Shown: positions 35,028 through 47,070 of the stretch, piece after piece
Layout of the letters: each line of letters opens with the position of its first letter
How positions within the stretch are numbered: the stretch's first letter is position 1
Assembly (NCBI GenBank): GCA_037893225.1
Contig: JAZGUH010000022.1
Location: forward strand, 372,001 to 436,000
Source of the DNA: Hippasteria phrygiana
Lineage: Eukaryota > Echinodermata > Asteroidea > Valvatida > Goniasteridae
Direction: 5' to 3'
Length of the DNA stretch: 64,000 nucleotides
The notes under the pieces: generated by a model
The model's input: the letters and a program-made list of their open reading frames with translations, nothing else
Databases searched by the model: none
Told to the model about the DNA's origin: nothing
Position numbers and translations under genes: made by a program

Positions 35028-36470
35028 TATTTATATTGCGCCAATTCCATACAATGTACACCAGCGCATAACAAACATGAAAACATAAAACAGATAAATA
35101 CAGATAAATAACAATTGTCTTAAAAGGACATGCAACAATCGTTTAAACATTAAAATTGTTGACAATAAACCAAATAATCTAGTGAAAGCAAAAAATGGAT
35201 AACAAATAAAGATCATTAAAAATACATTGAAACATTTGTAATTTGCAGATAAATAACGAATTACAAATAGATAATACAAGATCTCATACAGACACAATTA
35301 ATTGGTAAAAACATGACATTTGTTTACCATAAATGAAGTAAATTATCAAGTGAGAGCATGAATAAAAAGAATAAGAAATAGCTAAACGTAACATTAAATT
35401 ACATGAATCAGTGTCTCGGTACATTCCTTTGATAAATATTTCCTCATTCGTCTAATTTTATGCAAATAATAAAAAGCACTTCCACAAACTTTAGTGACAT
35501 GAGTTTTCATTGTCATATTGGCATCAAACCATGCCCCTAGATTACGGGCAAATGAAACAGGGGAGACAATAGACTGCCCTACCTGTATACCATCCAATGT
35601 AACTTTAGATAATTGCTGACGGGTACCAATTATCAAGAACTCTGTTTTACTGTCATTCAAAAATAATCCATTATTAATAAAACATTGTCGTACATCCTGT
35701 ATGCAAACTTCCATAGCAGAAAGAGCAGACTCCTGACTACCTGCTTCATCGGGACAGAATGATAGATACAACTGAGTATCGTCTGAGTAACAGTGAATCT
35801 GTGGATGATGAGCTTTGACAATATCAAACAATTGACTGGTATACAAAATAGAAAGCAAGGGGCAAAGACATTACCATTGTGGTATTTCCCATTCAATATT
35901 GCGTTTACCTGACAATTACCATTAATTAAAACCCTTTGAGATCTATTGCCTAGATATGAACAAAACCAATTGAGGGCTGTACCGTTAACTCCAAAACGTG
36001 ATTGGAGTATGCTCAATAAAACACTATGATCTAGTGTGTCGAATGTAGCACTTAAATCTAATAAGACAAACCGTGAAACATGCTTTTTGTTCATAGCCAT
36101 TAACAAATCATTATGAATTTTCAAAAGAGCCGTTTCAGTACTATGAAATTTGCGATGAGATGACTGAGTCAATTCAATTCAATTCAATTCAATTCAATGT
36201 TATTTCGTCACAATTAAAAACTTTAAAAGTGAAATTCATCTTCCTAATGTGCACATAAAAAACAATATGGATATACATGATTTCGAGTCAGATAAGACTG
36301 TAATTGACATGCCACAGCTCTTTCCAATAGTTTTGAAACAAACTGTAAATTACAAACAGGTCGAAAGTTCTCCACCTTAATCTCGAGTCCTGGCTTTTTT
36401 AACAGAGGCAGAACTGCTGACTTCCACATGGATGGAAAATGCCCAGTTTTTAATGAAAGGTTAATCAACT
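34985..36470 (-). pseudogene. LINE (L2/CR1-like) with RT domain, 3' UTR and ATT tail, broken
   Basis: On the minus strand, 36468-36260 encodes LKTGHFPSMWKSAVLPLLKK, ENFRPVCNLQFVSKLLERAV; 36165-35880 encodes RKFHSTETALLKIHNDLL and LDLSATFDTLDHSVLL (RT block with the first catalytic Asp position); 35858-35394 encodes HCYSDDTQLYLSF with the YxDD active-site block and FLNDSKTEFLIIGTR. A frameshift lies near 35865. A foreign insert interrupts it at about 36168-36258. The end of the RT protein is deleted after 35394, but the typical 3' end (GGCGCAATATAAATACATT plus ATT repeats, 34988-35040) is kept. Dead copy; LINE identity is clear. Confidence 0.9.
36168..36258 (-). mobile_element. Short retroelement tail inserted in the LINE
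   Basis: The segment contains GTGACGAAATAACA followed by five or more TTGAA units (36170-36198). It splits the LINE coding sequence between the LERAV block and the FHSTETALL block. A TTGAA-repeat tail of this kind is typical of L2-clade LINEs or their SINEs, so this is probably a nested, strongly 5'-truncated insertion. Confidence 0.6.
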
Positions 36471-39458
36471 CGCTGTTAATTTAGATCATGCTGTTGTTTT
36501 TTTAGTTGTTTTTCTATTTAGTGACGCATAAGACACCATTTGTTTTGAGTTTATACTTTGTGAAACCGAATTAAGAATCGTGCACGCTTGAAAGATACAG
36601 GCATTGCCCGCGGCGCCCGATTACGAATCCAGCTATAACAAACCACAAAAGAGGATCATCTTCAAGGCGCTGTCTTTTGATAACCGGCCGGATATTGTGA
36701 AATTCTTCTCACTAGCTCTGCTTTTCTAATCACGCACACCGGCGAAATCTTCACTTTATTGCAAATATTGGATTTAGAGGTTGGGGGGCTTGCAGGATTG
36801 AAACCTGACTCGGGAAGATAATGGCCACAATCTTCTTCTTTTTTCTTCCGGGCAGAGCAGACGCTGAATTATTACATCAAAGGAAAAGCGAATCTGTTCA
36901 TTTCTCTTCAAAGTTAAACTAGGAACAGGTGTACCATTGTTGGTATCATTGTTGCAATTTTGTTATTGCCTTAATTAATTACTTGTTACTCATTTACCCA
37001 TTCATTATTGCAGTGTTTTGGGTTCATATCTTGAGTGAAAAAGATAATCAACTGCTTAGAATTTCTGCCATTGTGAATTTTTTTGCATAAACTGAAGGAA
37101 CAAGATGACGTCATCACTGAACTGACCCAAAAGCTGACGTCATGCAAGTATGGTGTACGGGAGGCCGAGATGCTACTGACAATTCATATCGATATATACA
37201 GTATATAAGGCTGCCGCAAGAAACACTTGCGGATACACTACATATAGTGACTAACTCTAAAAAGTGTGGTTCCTTGACGAACCGGAGGTATTAATCCGAC
37301 GTTTCGATCAGTGTGCTGTGACCATCGACAGGAGAGAACCTCCACCACGCAAAGCCATAAATCACATTTAAGAATAAAGTAATATCATTCAATATCGAAG
37401 GGCTTCTAATGGTTTCATGTTGCTGTCTCAACTTTCTCAGTTATTTGCATTTTCTTTAATTGCCTTTGAAATGATACTTTTAAAGCAATTTCATCAAAGA
37501 TCTCAGGTTCCTTCATTTGGTTGTATTCGTTTATTATATGATTTTGCCTGTCGTGACTTGGAACTTTATCTTACAAAGTGTACCTCTCACTTTAAGTATT
37601 GAATCTATATAGGCTTATATTGCCAATTTTAACTTATTTAAAGTGCAAATTTTGTTGCAATCAACAACTGCAGATTACTGTGAATGTCAAGTGTCGTGAC
37701 TGGTCTATAACGGCAAATGGTGAACAGTGAGGGACATTGTCACTGTTAATGACAGCGACCACGCCCCTACAGACAGCGACCACGCCCCTAATTCTAAAAC
37801 GAGTTGATTAGTACATCATGCAATGTTTAGTAGCCTATAAGGTGACACGTATGAAGCAACTAACAATAGCTCAGCCGTGGATTTATTTTCTTTTGTTCGT
37901 CTTGTTTGGCATTCTTTTCAATGAATTCGTCAAATCTTTCGGAAATTGCTGTGTTCACTTTTTGTGTTAAATTAGAAGCATGCATGCTAGTATTTGCAAG
38001 AGCTATACCAACATCTCTGCGTACGAGATGATATACCTTTAAGCTAGATCGCTCCCAGGTACCACAAATAACTGCGAATTAAATTTCTCAGAAAGAGTGG
38101 GACGAATTGCCCTGAACAGCCCTTCCGTCTAACCCTGGCCATGGGTGCACGTACCTAGTATTTTGGCGCACTACAAACCAAATTGAAACGACTTTATGGA
38201 CGAGGCAATCATCTCTGTATACCTACCGTCTTGGTTAGAACTCCACCCCCCTTCCCACACACCCACACACCTTTTGTCGTTGTGATACAAGCTACAAGGG
38301 GCGCACGTTGTGTAACTGCAAGGTGGTTCGTGTGGTGAGATAGAGGCGGGCAAATTCTAATCAAATTATGCAGTCTCGCAACAGACGACCGATGCGTCTG
38401 TGCATTTCGCTTGCTTTAATCTCGCAGTTTGCGAAAAATGAATGATACTCACGTTTATTATACAAGGTCATGCTTTGTGTGTTTAATCCATGACCATCCA
38501 GAACTTTATTAACACAACCTTCGCCGTTTAGTTATTGAGATGGGTTCAATATTCTTTTATAGTATTAAAACAAAATTTAAAATGGAGTTGCCAATTTCGT
38601 CTTTAGATGCCTGAACGGTTTGATAGTTTACCAAATACGAACGCTGTGAAAATAATGTCAAACAGAAGTAATTCAGATCTTATACCGAGACATGAATCAG
38701 CCGCCTTTTTTCGGCGAAATGTGTCATCTGTGCCAACGCATTCTGATGAGTTCGGTTTGCGTAGATAGAGATTGCGTGTATGCCGGTTTGCATTGTGTGC
38801 ACAGAATACATACTTGTCCATTACGAGCTGGGTTAGATTTGGGGCAATTTACCCGTTGCCCCGGCTTGGGAACCAAACCAATAATAGTAGGTTTAGGCAA
38901 GATCCAGACCGTGCAATGCGAAACAACTCCCACAGGCGGTATGGTTTACAGGCTACATCAAGGGTCTCTTTTTGGAGTGCACTTGCATTATGGGGGTATA
39001 TAGGGCCTACTTGCATATCAGGGAATTACATTTTTGGTCTCGAAGACAAGAGGTGGGCTGGGATGCCTATAGCGTTTATATCGTCAAAGCTCTTTTAAAG
39101 ACGGTTGTTGACAAAAATGACAGTTTAAAGTTGAAGACGCATGCATACTTTAACGTTTTCCAAAATGATTGTAATGGCATGTGTCACACGGCAACGACAA
39201 ATATAAACGAAATCAGTTGAGTGGCGGAACTTGGCGGCACTGGAAGAGGGAAAGCTGTCCTCCCCATTCCCTCGGCAACCTAATTTAGAATTTAGAAAAA
39301 AGGAGAGCTTAAGAAAATAATTTCCATTTGAGATTGTAGCTTTGTAGTCTTCGGGACCCCCCCCCCCCCCCCCCCCAACAAAAAAAACAATAAGGGGGAG
39401 GGGGCATATCATGGTACACTTTACTGTAATATGATTGGCAAGTAGTATGGTTGGTAAC
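36471..39458. other. Non-coding DNA
   Basis: No gene supported. A hammerhead-like remnant is at 37296-37332. A direct duplication of GACAGCGACCACGCCCCT lies at 37752-37789. A poly-C run is at about 39357-39376. Confidence 0.4.
37296..37332 (-). other. Degenerate hammerhead-like core
   Basis: On the minus strand CTGTCGAT, GGTCA, an eight-base loop, TGATC and GAAAC follow in order. GGTCA and TGATC can pair as a 5-bp stem II (one G-U pair). The first block should be CTGANGA and has one changed base. Related to 13681-13718. Confidence 0.25.
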
Positions 39459-39702
39459 ATGGGCGGCGATCCCAGGGGGACGGGGATATGTCATACCGGA
39501 CGGTACATTTTATGGGTCATTGGCTTTTACATGCACCAGAATGCAGCAGAATGCACCAAAAATCACAAAGATCAGCACACATTTTAAAAGATTTCACAGG
39601 ATACCCGAGCCTGAGACAACGAGTACAAAACACTTAACAATTGTTTTTGGTTGTGTGCTTCCCCCCCCCCCCCCCAACTTGACGAGAAATCGCCGCCGCT
39701 GA
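39459..39702. mobile_element. hAT-like MITE related to the 18856-19356 element
   Basis: Starts ATGGGCGGCGATCCC and ends GAAATCGCCGCCGCTGA. The flanks are TTGGTAAC (39451-39458) and TTGGTAAG (39703-39710), a 7-of-8 target duplication. Internal blocks CTTTTACATGCACCAGAATG and ATCAGCACACATTTTAAAAG are shared in inverted order with the element at 18856. A poly-C run is at about 39661-39675. Confidence 0.8.
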
Positions 39703-39710
39703 TTGGTAAG

Positions 39711-40460
39711 CAACTGAATTAATTTACGTACAACGCGAAAATTTAAAGTTTCTAGACGACTTCAGTTTTTTGTTTACGCGCAACACACTAATCCCAAATT
39801 AAGTAAACTTAAATTAAGTAAACAATACACGTAGCTACTAAATCTTTAACATGTTTTTAAAGTGTCTTGTCATGACATCGTTTTAAAAAAAGACTGTTAA
39901 AAAGATTATTAAAGCGGACGGTAATTATTACCATGCGTTTTAATAAAGGCCTAAAGGTCCTAAAATCGCCAGCTACGGGTGAATAAGGTTAAACGGGTAA
40001 CGCCATGACAGATTGGCAATAATAAAGATCTCCTGCAACAGAAAGTTGTTTTGATGGCCCTTCACGCACGTAGACAAATGTCACGGAAAACTGAGTTGGT
40101 CGGCACCATAATCCGGTCATCTTATTCCAACTCCAAAATGTTTAATCCAAAATGGCGTCGTAGCAACGGATTCAGCTCTCGCCAGTAAAAGCCTCGGAAG
40201 ATTTGTGTTTCTTCTGGCGCCTCGGGTCCTAAATACAAGCCCTGTATGTATAAATTGATATCAACGATCCGCTGAGAAATGGCACAACGCCCCAAAGGAT
40301 CAGCTGGTATAGCAAGCCAAGCATGATTATTGTCATCGGAGGGAGTATGGGTTCCATGTTATTACAGGCAAGCAGCGGTTTTTTTGTTAGAGTGTTTGGT
40401 TTGTGGGCTATCAGTTCGATTCTAAGACACTGGGAATACCGGTACATTGGGTTGTAGGCC
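39711..40460. other. Non-coding DNA
   Basis: No gene or repeat recognised. Confidence 0.4.
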
Positions 40461-40462
40461 TA

Positions 40463-41494
40463 CATTGTAAAAAAATGTCTGGTATTTTACAATTTTACAT
40501 CAAAAGTGATGGCAGCAGAGACGCCAGACATTTTGCTGTTTTTTTCTATTTTTACAGCACATGTTATAGATATTTTCTGCAACATTTGCGTAAAAAATTG
40601 TTACACTTAATTTGTAAAATTACTTTCGTCTGTAAATTGTTTATGCAATAAAGCAGTCATTTGCGTAAAAACAATTATAAGTTAAATACCATGAGAACTG
40701 TAAATAAACAATTGTGCCATTTTGAGTCCACAGTCGATGTGCAATTTTATGAACTTGTTTGGCAATATGGCTAGCGAACTTTAATGTGTCACCTGAAATG
40801 TCAATCAGTGTTAATAATAGCACTGTGTTTCTTATACCTGATTAGCACATTACCCGATTCACAGTTGTACTTCAGCAATGTTAGTAGCGGACGTAAATGT
40901 TATATATGTGTATTGGCTTTCCCCTCTACTGCAGTCACGGCTGATACATGCGAAAATGCCTAACGTTTATTTTTTGGTGGGCAAATTTTATCTTTGAGAC
41001 TATTAGTAGCTTAAAATAAAACACTTTACACACGAAAGCATTTAAAAGTTATCACAACAACTTCTAACCCTTACGCCGAAAAATAAAAATGGTAAAATTG
41101 CTCGTCAAGAGCAAGTTATGCTCATTCGGGGTCAACATGCAAATAAAGGGTCAACGTGCACCGACGACTCTAATTTTACTGTTTTTTTTACAAAGGACAC
41201 TGTAAATATACAAAATGCTGTTAAAACACGGAAATTTGGCGGAACTTTAACGGAATATATTGATAAAACATCACATTGGCTGTAAATTTAATGCCAACCC
41301 ACGTATTTTAACAAAATATCTTACTTTGTACCGGGTATTACTGTTTTTACAAAATAATACTGTAAATATACAAAATTCAGTTAAAACACGGAAATTTAAA
41401 GGAAAATTGTATTTTTTTTTACATCAAAAGTGCTGTAAAAACCAATTACAGTACAGATCTGTTAAAAATTCTCTTTAAGATATTTTTTACAGTG
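40463..41494. mobile_element. TA-flanked element with CANTGTAAAAAAT termini
   Basis: Begins TA-CATTGTAAAAAAATG and ends ATATTTTTTACAGTG-TA, giving short inverted termini next to a TA dinucleotide on both sides, as in Tc1/mariner-type insertions. The 1,032-bp interior holds a directly repeated block (ACTGTAAATATACAAAAT then GTTAAAACACGGAAATTT) at about 41200 and 41360 and many TTTTACA/TGTAAAA words. No transposase was seen. Confidence 0.75.
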
Positions 41495-41496
41495 TA

Positions 41497-42400
41497 CATG
41501 GGACTACCCGTGATATCCCTTTCAATTCTTCCAAGATCTGCTTCTACTTATATCTATAAATATCTAGTAAAGGCTTCTGAAATGATACACATGATGAAAA
41601 CTGCTCATTTGAATCATCACAAAATAAGTACCACATTATAAGCACCCCTTGCGCATGCATTTGAAATCTTTCTAGAATGTACATAGAAAATCGATTGAAA
41701 ATGCATAACTTCCGTATCTTAAACTGGACATTTATCATAATACACATACTCTACACGACTAACCATGACGACTATTTAATGAGCGTCAAGAAAGCTTAAG
41801 CAACAGTTTTCAAACAATCCCAGCACAATCGGCAATTCATCAGCTGATGAACTCGCCACGAATCAGTCGTGGATGCCGCGTGTAACGCACAGAGGCGCCC
41901 ACGACGTGAGAGCATCAATCACGTTCGTATGTCCCCAGGGTCATGGGAGTTGCTCCCCCGTCTTTGTACCGTGGCGTATCCGGGATTTCATGTCGTTGGG
42001 ATGGCCAGGTATGGCATTTCTGAATACCTGCCAATCTCGACAAAATAATTTGTCCAAGTTGGCTGATGTGCGCAGTGTGACTTTGAGGCCGCGTCCCGTG
42101 CGAAGGGTCTTTTAACGGCGTCACTGATATCGACGCTATCGGGTGTCAAAATTACGAGAAATTTGATGAATGTGTTCCTTCGAGAAAAATCATACTTAAT
42201 CAATGTCAGGTTACGGGGAGCTTTTCATGTAACCTTTGTAACTACAGTTTAAATAGTAAATGGTTGCTACCTTTTTCCGGGATTGTGTTGGTTGCACTGG
42301 ACTTTCGCAGTTAATGATAACGCCTAAGAGATGTGAGAATATTACAACGCATACAAGGTTCATTTGTTGGTGTGGACATGCGTGGACATTTTTGTGGAGA
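41497..42400. other. Non-coding DNA
   Basis: No gene supported; overlapping frames at 41873-42203 on both strands show no recognisable domain. Confidence 0.4.
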
Positions 42401-42405
42401 TTTGG

Positions 42406-42512
42406 GCGGCAGTGATTTTTGTAAACATTTTATTGGCGCATAGTAATAAAATGTAAATTTTGTAGCTAAAAAGTCGGAGGACATGTCCTCCGGCCCCAGA
42501 TCGCCGACCATG
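42406..42512. mobile_element. Possible remnant of the GGCGGCGAT hAT-like family
   Basis: GGGCGGCAGTGATTTTTG at the left and CCAGATCGCCGACCATG at the right resemble the termini of the element at 18856-19356. No target duplication was found and the interior is not shared, so this is tentative. Confidence 0.3.
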
Positions 42513-42589
42513 GATGTGAAGAATTTACACATGTACAGTTTTGTTTTGTTGTAATGAGAGACTTCAGATTAATGTGGGATCTTTACTAA

Positions 42590-42830
42590 TCAAATGGTTC
42601 AATATTGATACTGCATTGTGTTGATTTAACACCGCAGATTTTACAATGCGGGGTAGTATTCTACTTTTCCGTCTTGTCCAACTACTTTTCCAACGTTGGA
42701 TGGAATCCATGGTTAGTGTCACTTTTGACACTAAATAAATAATCGATGAAATTAACACCATGCGGTATCTGTATTGAATAATTTGTTCAATTTGCGCATG
42801 GTATTAATCTAACGGCACAGTTCTTTGCAG
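42590..42830. repeat. AACACCGCAG-type inverted repeat, copy 2
   Basis: The sequence contains GATTTAACACCGCAGATTTT, AACACCATGCGGTATCTGTA, TTGAATAATTTGTTCAA and GCGCATGGTATTAATCTAAC. The halves are mirror images around the TTGAA/TTCAA centre, as expected for an old MITE. Related copies at 30335 and 44980; a partial word recurs at 43143. Confidence 0.6.
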
Positions 42831-44979
42831 CATATGAGGTTTTGAATGAATCGAGGTATACAGAGAATGTTTACAGTCACGCCATTATGAGAAAGATTAT
42901 ACAAAAGAGCCGAATAATTTTCAGAAGAAACAGAGCGTAACGCCACTTTTTGGTCAGTATACTTATTCTCATCATTTTGAGAACTAATGCAGAAGACAGT
43001 CAGATACTCGCCAAAAGCTATAGACAACCTAGCCTATGAATAATCCTACTATTTCAAGTTAGGTTCTTACTCTATCCTTCTTGGTTAAGGCTTAATTTTA
43101 ATTCACTGAGAAAGCCTACGGACTTTATTTATTTTGCATGTAGATTTAACACCGGGGTACCTTTTAATGTCATGGGGTACACAATCCTATTCGATTGTAA
43201 GTTATATGCCTTAAGAGCGCCACTGTTGACACCAGAAGTGTTTGTTAATTTCGGTTGCAATTCATGGCATGAACCTATGAAAGGATATCGAAATTAACAG
43301 TAAAGAGGGACTAGGAATAACAGCACACCAAAAGTTGAAGAAAAAAATCATAAATATTATCAGTTGATTGTATGGACTATGTAAACAACAACGTGCAAGA
43401 ATAAGAATAGAAACGCTATCTAACAAAATAGAACGCTTTAAAGTAGACGCATATGCATATACGGACACAATTAAAAATATTACGTACCGGTACGCATCCC
43501 TGCACTTGTCAGGCGAGGAGTGGCAGAGTAATTCATTATGGAAAAATTCTATAAAAACTGCAAATACCTTTGTCAATATTGAACTCTTTTCATGGCAGTC
43601 AGTAATAATAAATGCACGAGGGTGATTGACCACAATGACAGTACACGGAGTAAACAATAATTGTGTCCATCTTACAAAAAGAGGGTTTTGCATATATAGA
43701 TGTTTCTAACAGTTTACCGCTGTTAAAATGAGTGCCACTTCTACAATACGAAGTGCATAAACAGACAGCTAAAAAAATATACAGCTATACAGGGTGCGTC
43801 AAAATAACAAAAGCTGTTTATTTAAAAAAAAACGTGCATAATATCCTTTATATAATTTGATGGTTTATTTACTGAAAGAAAACATTGATTGATAATGAGC
43901 TACGATTTCACTCATATACTCTTAAAATGAAAGCAACAAGTGTTTTGTTGTTATTTTAATTTGTTGTTCTACTCTCTGTATACGAAATATACATAACGCT
44001 ATCATTATTGTATGATTTATACAGCAATAATATTTTAAACAACCGTTTTGGTCAAGCTACTTTGGTTGCTAACAATCTCGTATTTAGAGTCTACATCCTT
44101 TGGTGGAATTATTTCCTCATCTTTCGGTACAATTTTTCTCTTAATAGTGGTTTATAGTAAATATGTGGATGGGGATTTTTAAAGGAAAAAAAAAACAGTC
44201 CAAGAACCTGTCTTTCAGCTTCGGCATAATACCAGGACACCCCAGAAAAGGTACAAACTGTGTGCAAACGAATGTGGCATTGGGTAGCTAGTTTGGATGT
44301 GAAAGTGGGGGGCCACGTACTTCGTGCACACTTCGTTTTTCTTCTTATTGTTTATGTCAATATCCCGTCGGCCCTATAAGTTATTTTCTTCACAAATTCG
44401 TTCCAAAGTCCAGGGAGAAGAATTGATCCAGAACACGTCCCGGGCGGGCTGGGTGCACTGATAAATCACCGCAGATATTAAATATAAGCTGTCGATTCTT
44501 TTTTTGTTTACATGACTAAAAGCAACCCCCCCAAATTGTTCAAGTAACTAACAGCGCTCTTTGATGAAACCAAAAACTGCAAAAATATAGGAAGTAAGGA
44601 TTTGAATCTTAAATTTAGAAATTCAACGCTGTGTCCTTACTTATATCTTCATGAAACCAGGCGAAAGATGGTAACATTGAGATAGACATTGTTTAAGGTT
44701 GTTGTTTTATAATTGTCTATATTGTTTATATTATATTATATTGGCTGTATTGTCTATATTGTAAAATATTGTCTATAATTATCAGAAAAATTGTTTTTTA
44801 ATGTGACTACATTATAAGAAGCTAGTTAATAGTACATTTACTCAAACTAATCTGAATCCATGCGCATCCGCAAGGGAATTAAAATTGGACATTAAGGCGC
44901 CTGAGATGATATAAAATGTCCAAAAGTACAAAGTATTCGCTACATTTGCAATGTTGCCTGCCACTAGCGTACACTGCAA
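42831..44979. other. Non-coding DNA
   Basis: No gene supported. A 143-codon open frame on the minus strand (43693-43262) is hydrophobic and low in complexity, with no domain; a chance frame is most likely. AT-rich short repeats (TTGTCTATA, TATTATATTA) lie at 44700-44780. Confidence 0.4.
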
Positions 44980-45065
44980 AAACCATGCAATATCTTTACT
45001 TGAACCATTCGTTCAATGTAGACACCGCATGCATCGTGTTAATCTAACACTGCAGTGTAAAACTG
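44980..45065. repeat. AACACCGCAG-type inverted repeat, copy 3
   Basis: AAACCATGCAATATCTTTAC, GAACCATTCGTTCAATGTAG and ACCGCATGCATCGTGTTAAT form a mirror-image pair around GAACCATTCGTTC. Related to 30335 and 42590. Confidence 0.55.
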
Positions 45066-45107
45066 TGACGCATCTATACTATCTATTAAAAAAAAAAGCC
45101 ATTTTAG

Positions 45108-45324
45108 GACATGTAAAAGCAGCATGACTCCGCAAGTTGTCTCTGTGTCAAAAGTGCGTCCTGTCGACCTGATGTCCATAAACATGAGAACACAAACCGG
45201 TCAGGGTGTCAAGATGATGCGGTCGAGCACTACACAGTGCATCAATGAAGATTGCCTAGAGCTGGATCTCAAGAAGCTGGACATTACCAAGGGCGATGGC
45301 TTTGGCCAAGAACGGCTAGCATAA
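45108..45324 (+). CDS. Possible terminal exon fragment, unknown family
   Basis: An open frame from about 45108 to a TAA at 45322-45324 has coding-like codon choice, with G or C in many third positions (for example CTGGATCTCAAGAAGCTGGA), unlike the A/T-rich surroundings. Its C-terminal part reads LDITKGDGFGQERLA. A weak acceptor-like TTTTAG precedes it at about 45102-45107. I recognise no domain. It could be a last exon, a gene fragment carried by an element, or chance. Confidence 0.2.
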
Positions 45325-45654
45325 AATGGCGCCAATGTTGGGCAACTATACAAACCGCGGTGTATAATTTACATCAAGTTTACATATTTCTGTCTTGAAT
45401 CAGCGTTATCTGGATTATCGTCATGGACTTGAGGTCCGAACCAGTTAAAGTGTATACTTAAATTCCCTATGCATTGATCCGTCTCTCTTCGAATGAAAGC
45501 GAGGGTACCCTTGCAAAAGAAAGGAACTTTCGCATCTCTAGTCCTTTTAAAGCTAAGCTATTAAAGCAGTCGAGCATGCCATAGCAGCCCAACCTTGCAA
45601 GGGTCAATATGCCCTTTTCATGTGACGTCATTAGTCTAAATTAGACGGCCAAAT

Positions 45655-45687
<33 letters not shown>

Positions 45688-46302
45688 CTGAAAAGCTATG
45701 CGTGCAGCGTGTTTTAAGCTGCGCGCCCCTACTATTCATGTATTATCGAGGCGGTCCACACGAGGTGCCATTATTTACACCCAGCGCTATCTTGTCACGG
45801 TATATAAAAAATTACTGTTCCTTTAAAGGTGAGTCAGGTGGGCGTTGCACGACTCATCCTCTCTTGTACGTATACGCGGTGTTTGCTTACGCGCAACAGG
45901 AACACGGAGATCACACGGCCACCTCCGCGCCTATCCAGACATGATGGTAAGAGGGGTCTGCTGGCAATCCATTTTCTTCTCTAATTACTTGAATTTGACG
46001 CGCCCAGAATAGACCACCAACTTGGACTTTATCCTGCTAGGGCATCACGCATCGTGATAGCCCTGATATCTTGATGAAGAAAGAGTGCATTATACTTTTA
46101 CGTGCCTGTCGTGGCGCCTATCAAAATAATTATGCATATTGACCTGCGTGGAATATTTTTCATAGTCCTTCGTAGAATGATGCTTCGTTTTCTGTACAAA
46201 AGGTTATGGCGTAAACGTGTGAATTTATTTTATATGTGAAGTATAGTAGCATAATGTGACCCAACCTGACAATATGAGTCACGGATCGCCAAAGCTACTT
46301 AA
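45325..46302. other. Non-coding DNA with a TAG microsatellite
   Basis: (TAG)n at 45655-45687; otherwise nothing recognised. Confidence 0.5.
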
Positions 46303-47067
46303 TGGGTGCGTTCGAGTACTTATCCGGATCGACTCGGGTGAAGGCAGACGGGTCAGCCACGAGAGCTGGGATAATAGAACGCTCAAACGCCCTCTCCCTG
46401 TTGATGTCACCTTGCACTTGAGTCGGCCATGGAGGAATAAGAGTCGGCGATTGTGTAGTAACGGGCACCGCTTTATTTTTGATCCATTTCGCGTCAAGGT
46501 TGTTTTTATCATTTCAAAATGAATTTATCAACCTAAAGTATACTCCTCTCAATTCTAATGACATCATTTTGTGTAATTCTGAACAGTTTCTTGCGGTATA
46601 AAATGCAATTTTCTTACGTGTTTTGCGGTTGGTGTCTTGCGAATCAGTGCGGTTTTCGCTATGTTTATTTTCGTGTTGCGTTTTGTCATCTTCGTTGTCG
46701 TTTTACCACAAAATTTCCCTGAAAAAATTAAAACCCTGCCCTCTGTCTACAACATACCTGTTGGTTTTTAATGTCGCAATCTAGTTAAGTCCAATAACTT
46801 AAAAGTGGATTTTGTTCTCTTATAGGAACAGGGTCCTTAACTTCACAATCGCCCTTAAGGTCAGCCATTTTTAATTCCCGCTCCAGTAGAATTTGTGGGT
46901 AATCTGACTTAACTACGCATGCGTGTGACGTAATTCCACCAGTGACTCTGCTCCGCGAGCAGGGTCTGTGGTGGCTGCCCCGAGTGAGCTCCGGGTATGA
47001 CATCAGAGCTGATCGAACGGCACGGGTCTAACCCGAGTCGACCCGGGTGAGCTACTCGAACGCACCC
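46303..47067. mobile_element. TAA-flanked DNA element with about 40-bp terminal inverted repeats
   Basis: The left end reads GGGTGCGTTCGAGTACTTAT followed by CCGGATCGACTCGGGT. The right end, reverse-complemented, reads GGGTGCGTTCGAGTAGCTCA followed by CCCGGGTCGACTCGGGT. TAA lies on both sides (46300-46302 and 47068-47070), matching the 3-bp duplication of PIF/Harbinger elements. No transposase was seen; frames inside it are unrelated to known families. Confidence 0.8.
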
Positions 47068-47070
47068 TAA

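Noticed and set aside
38692..39098. Overlapping cysteine-containing frames suggesting a zinc-binding exon
   Set aside because: Cysteine spacing fits no known finger and the frames conflict between phases; no splice sites fit.
43262..43693. 143-codon hydrophobic minus-strand frame
   Set aside because: A/T-driven hydrophobic composition, no signal or domain, and an open frame opposite it.
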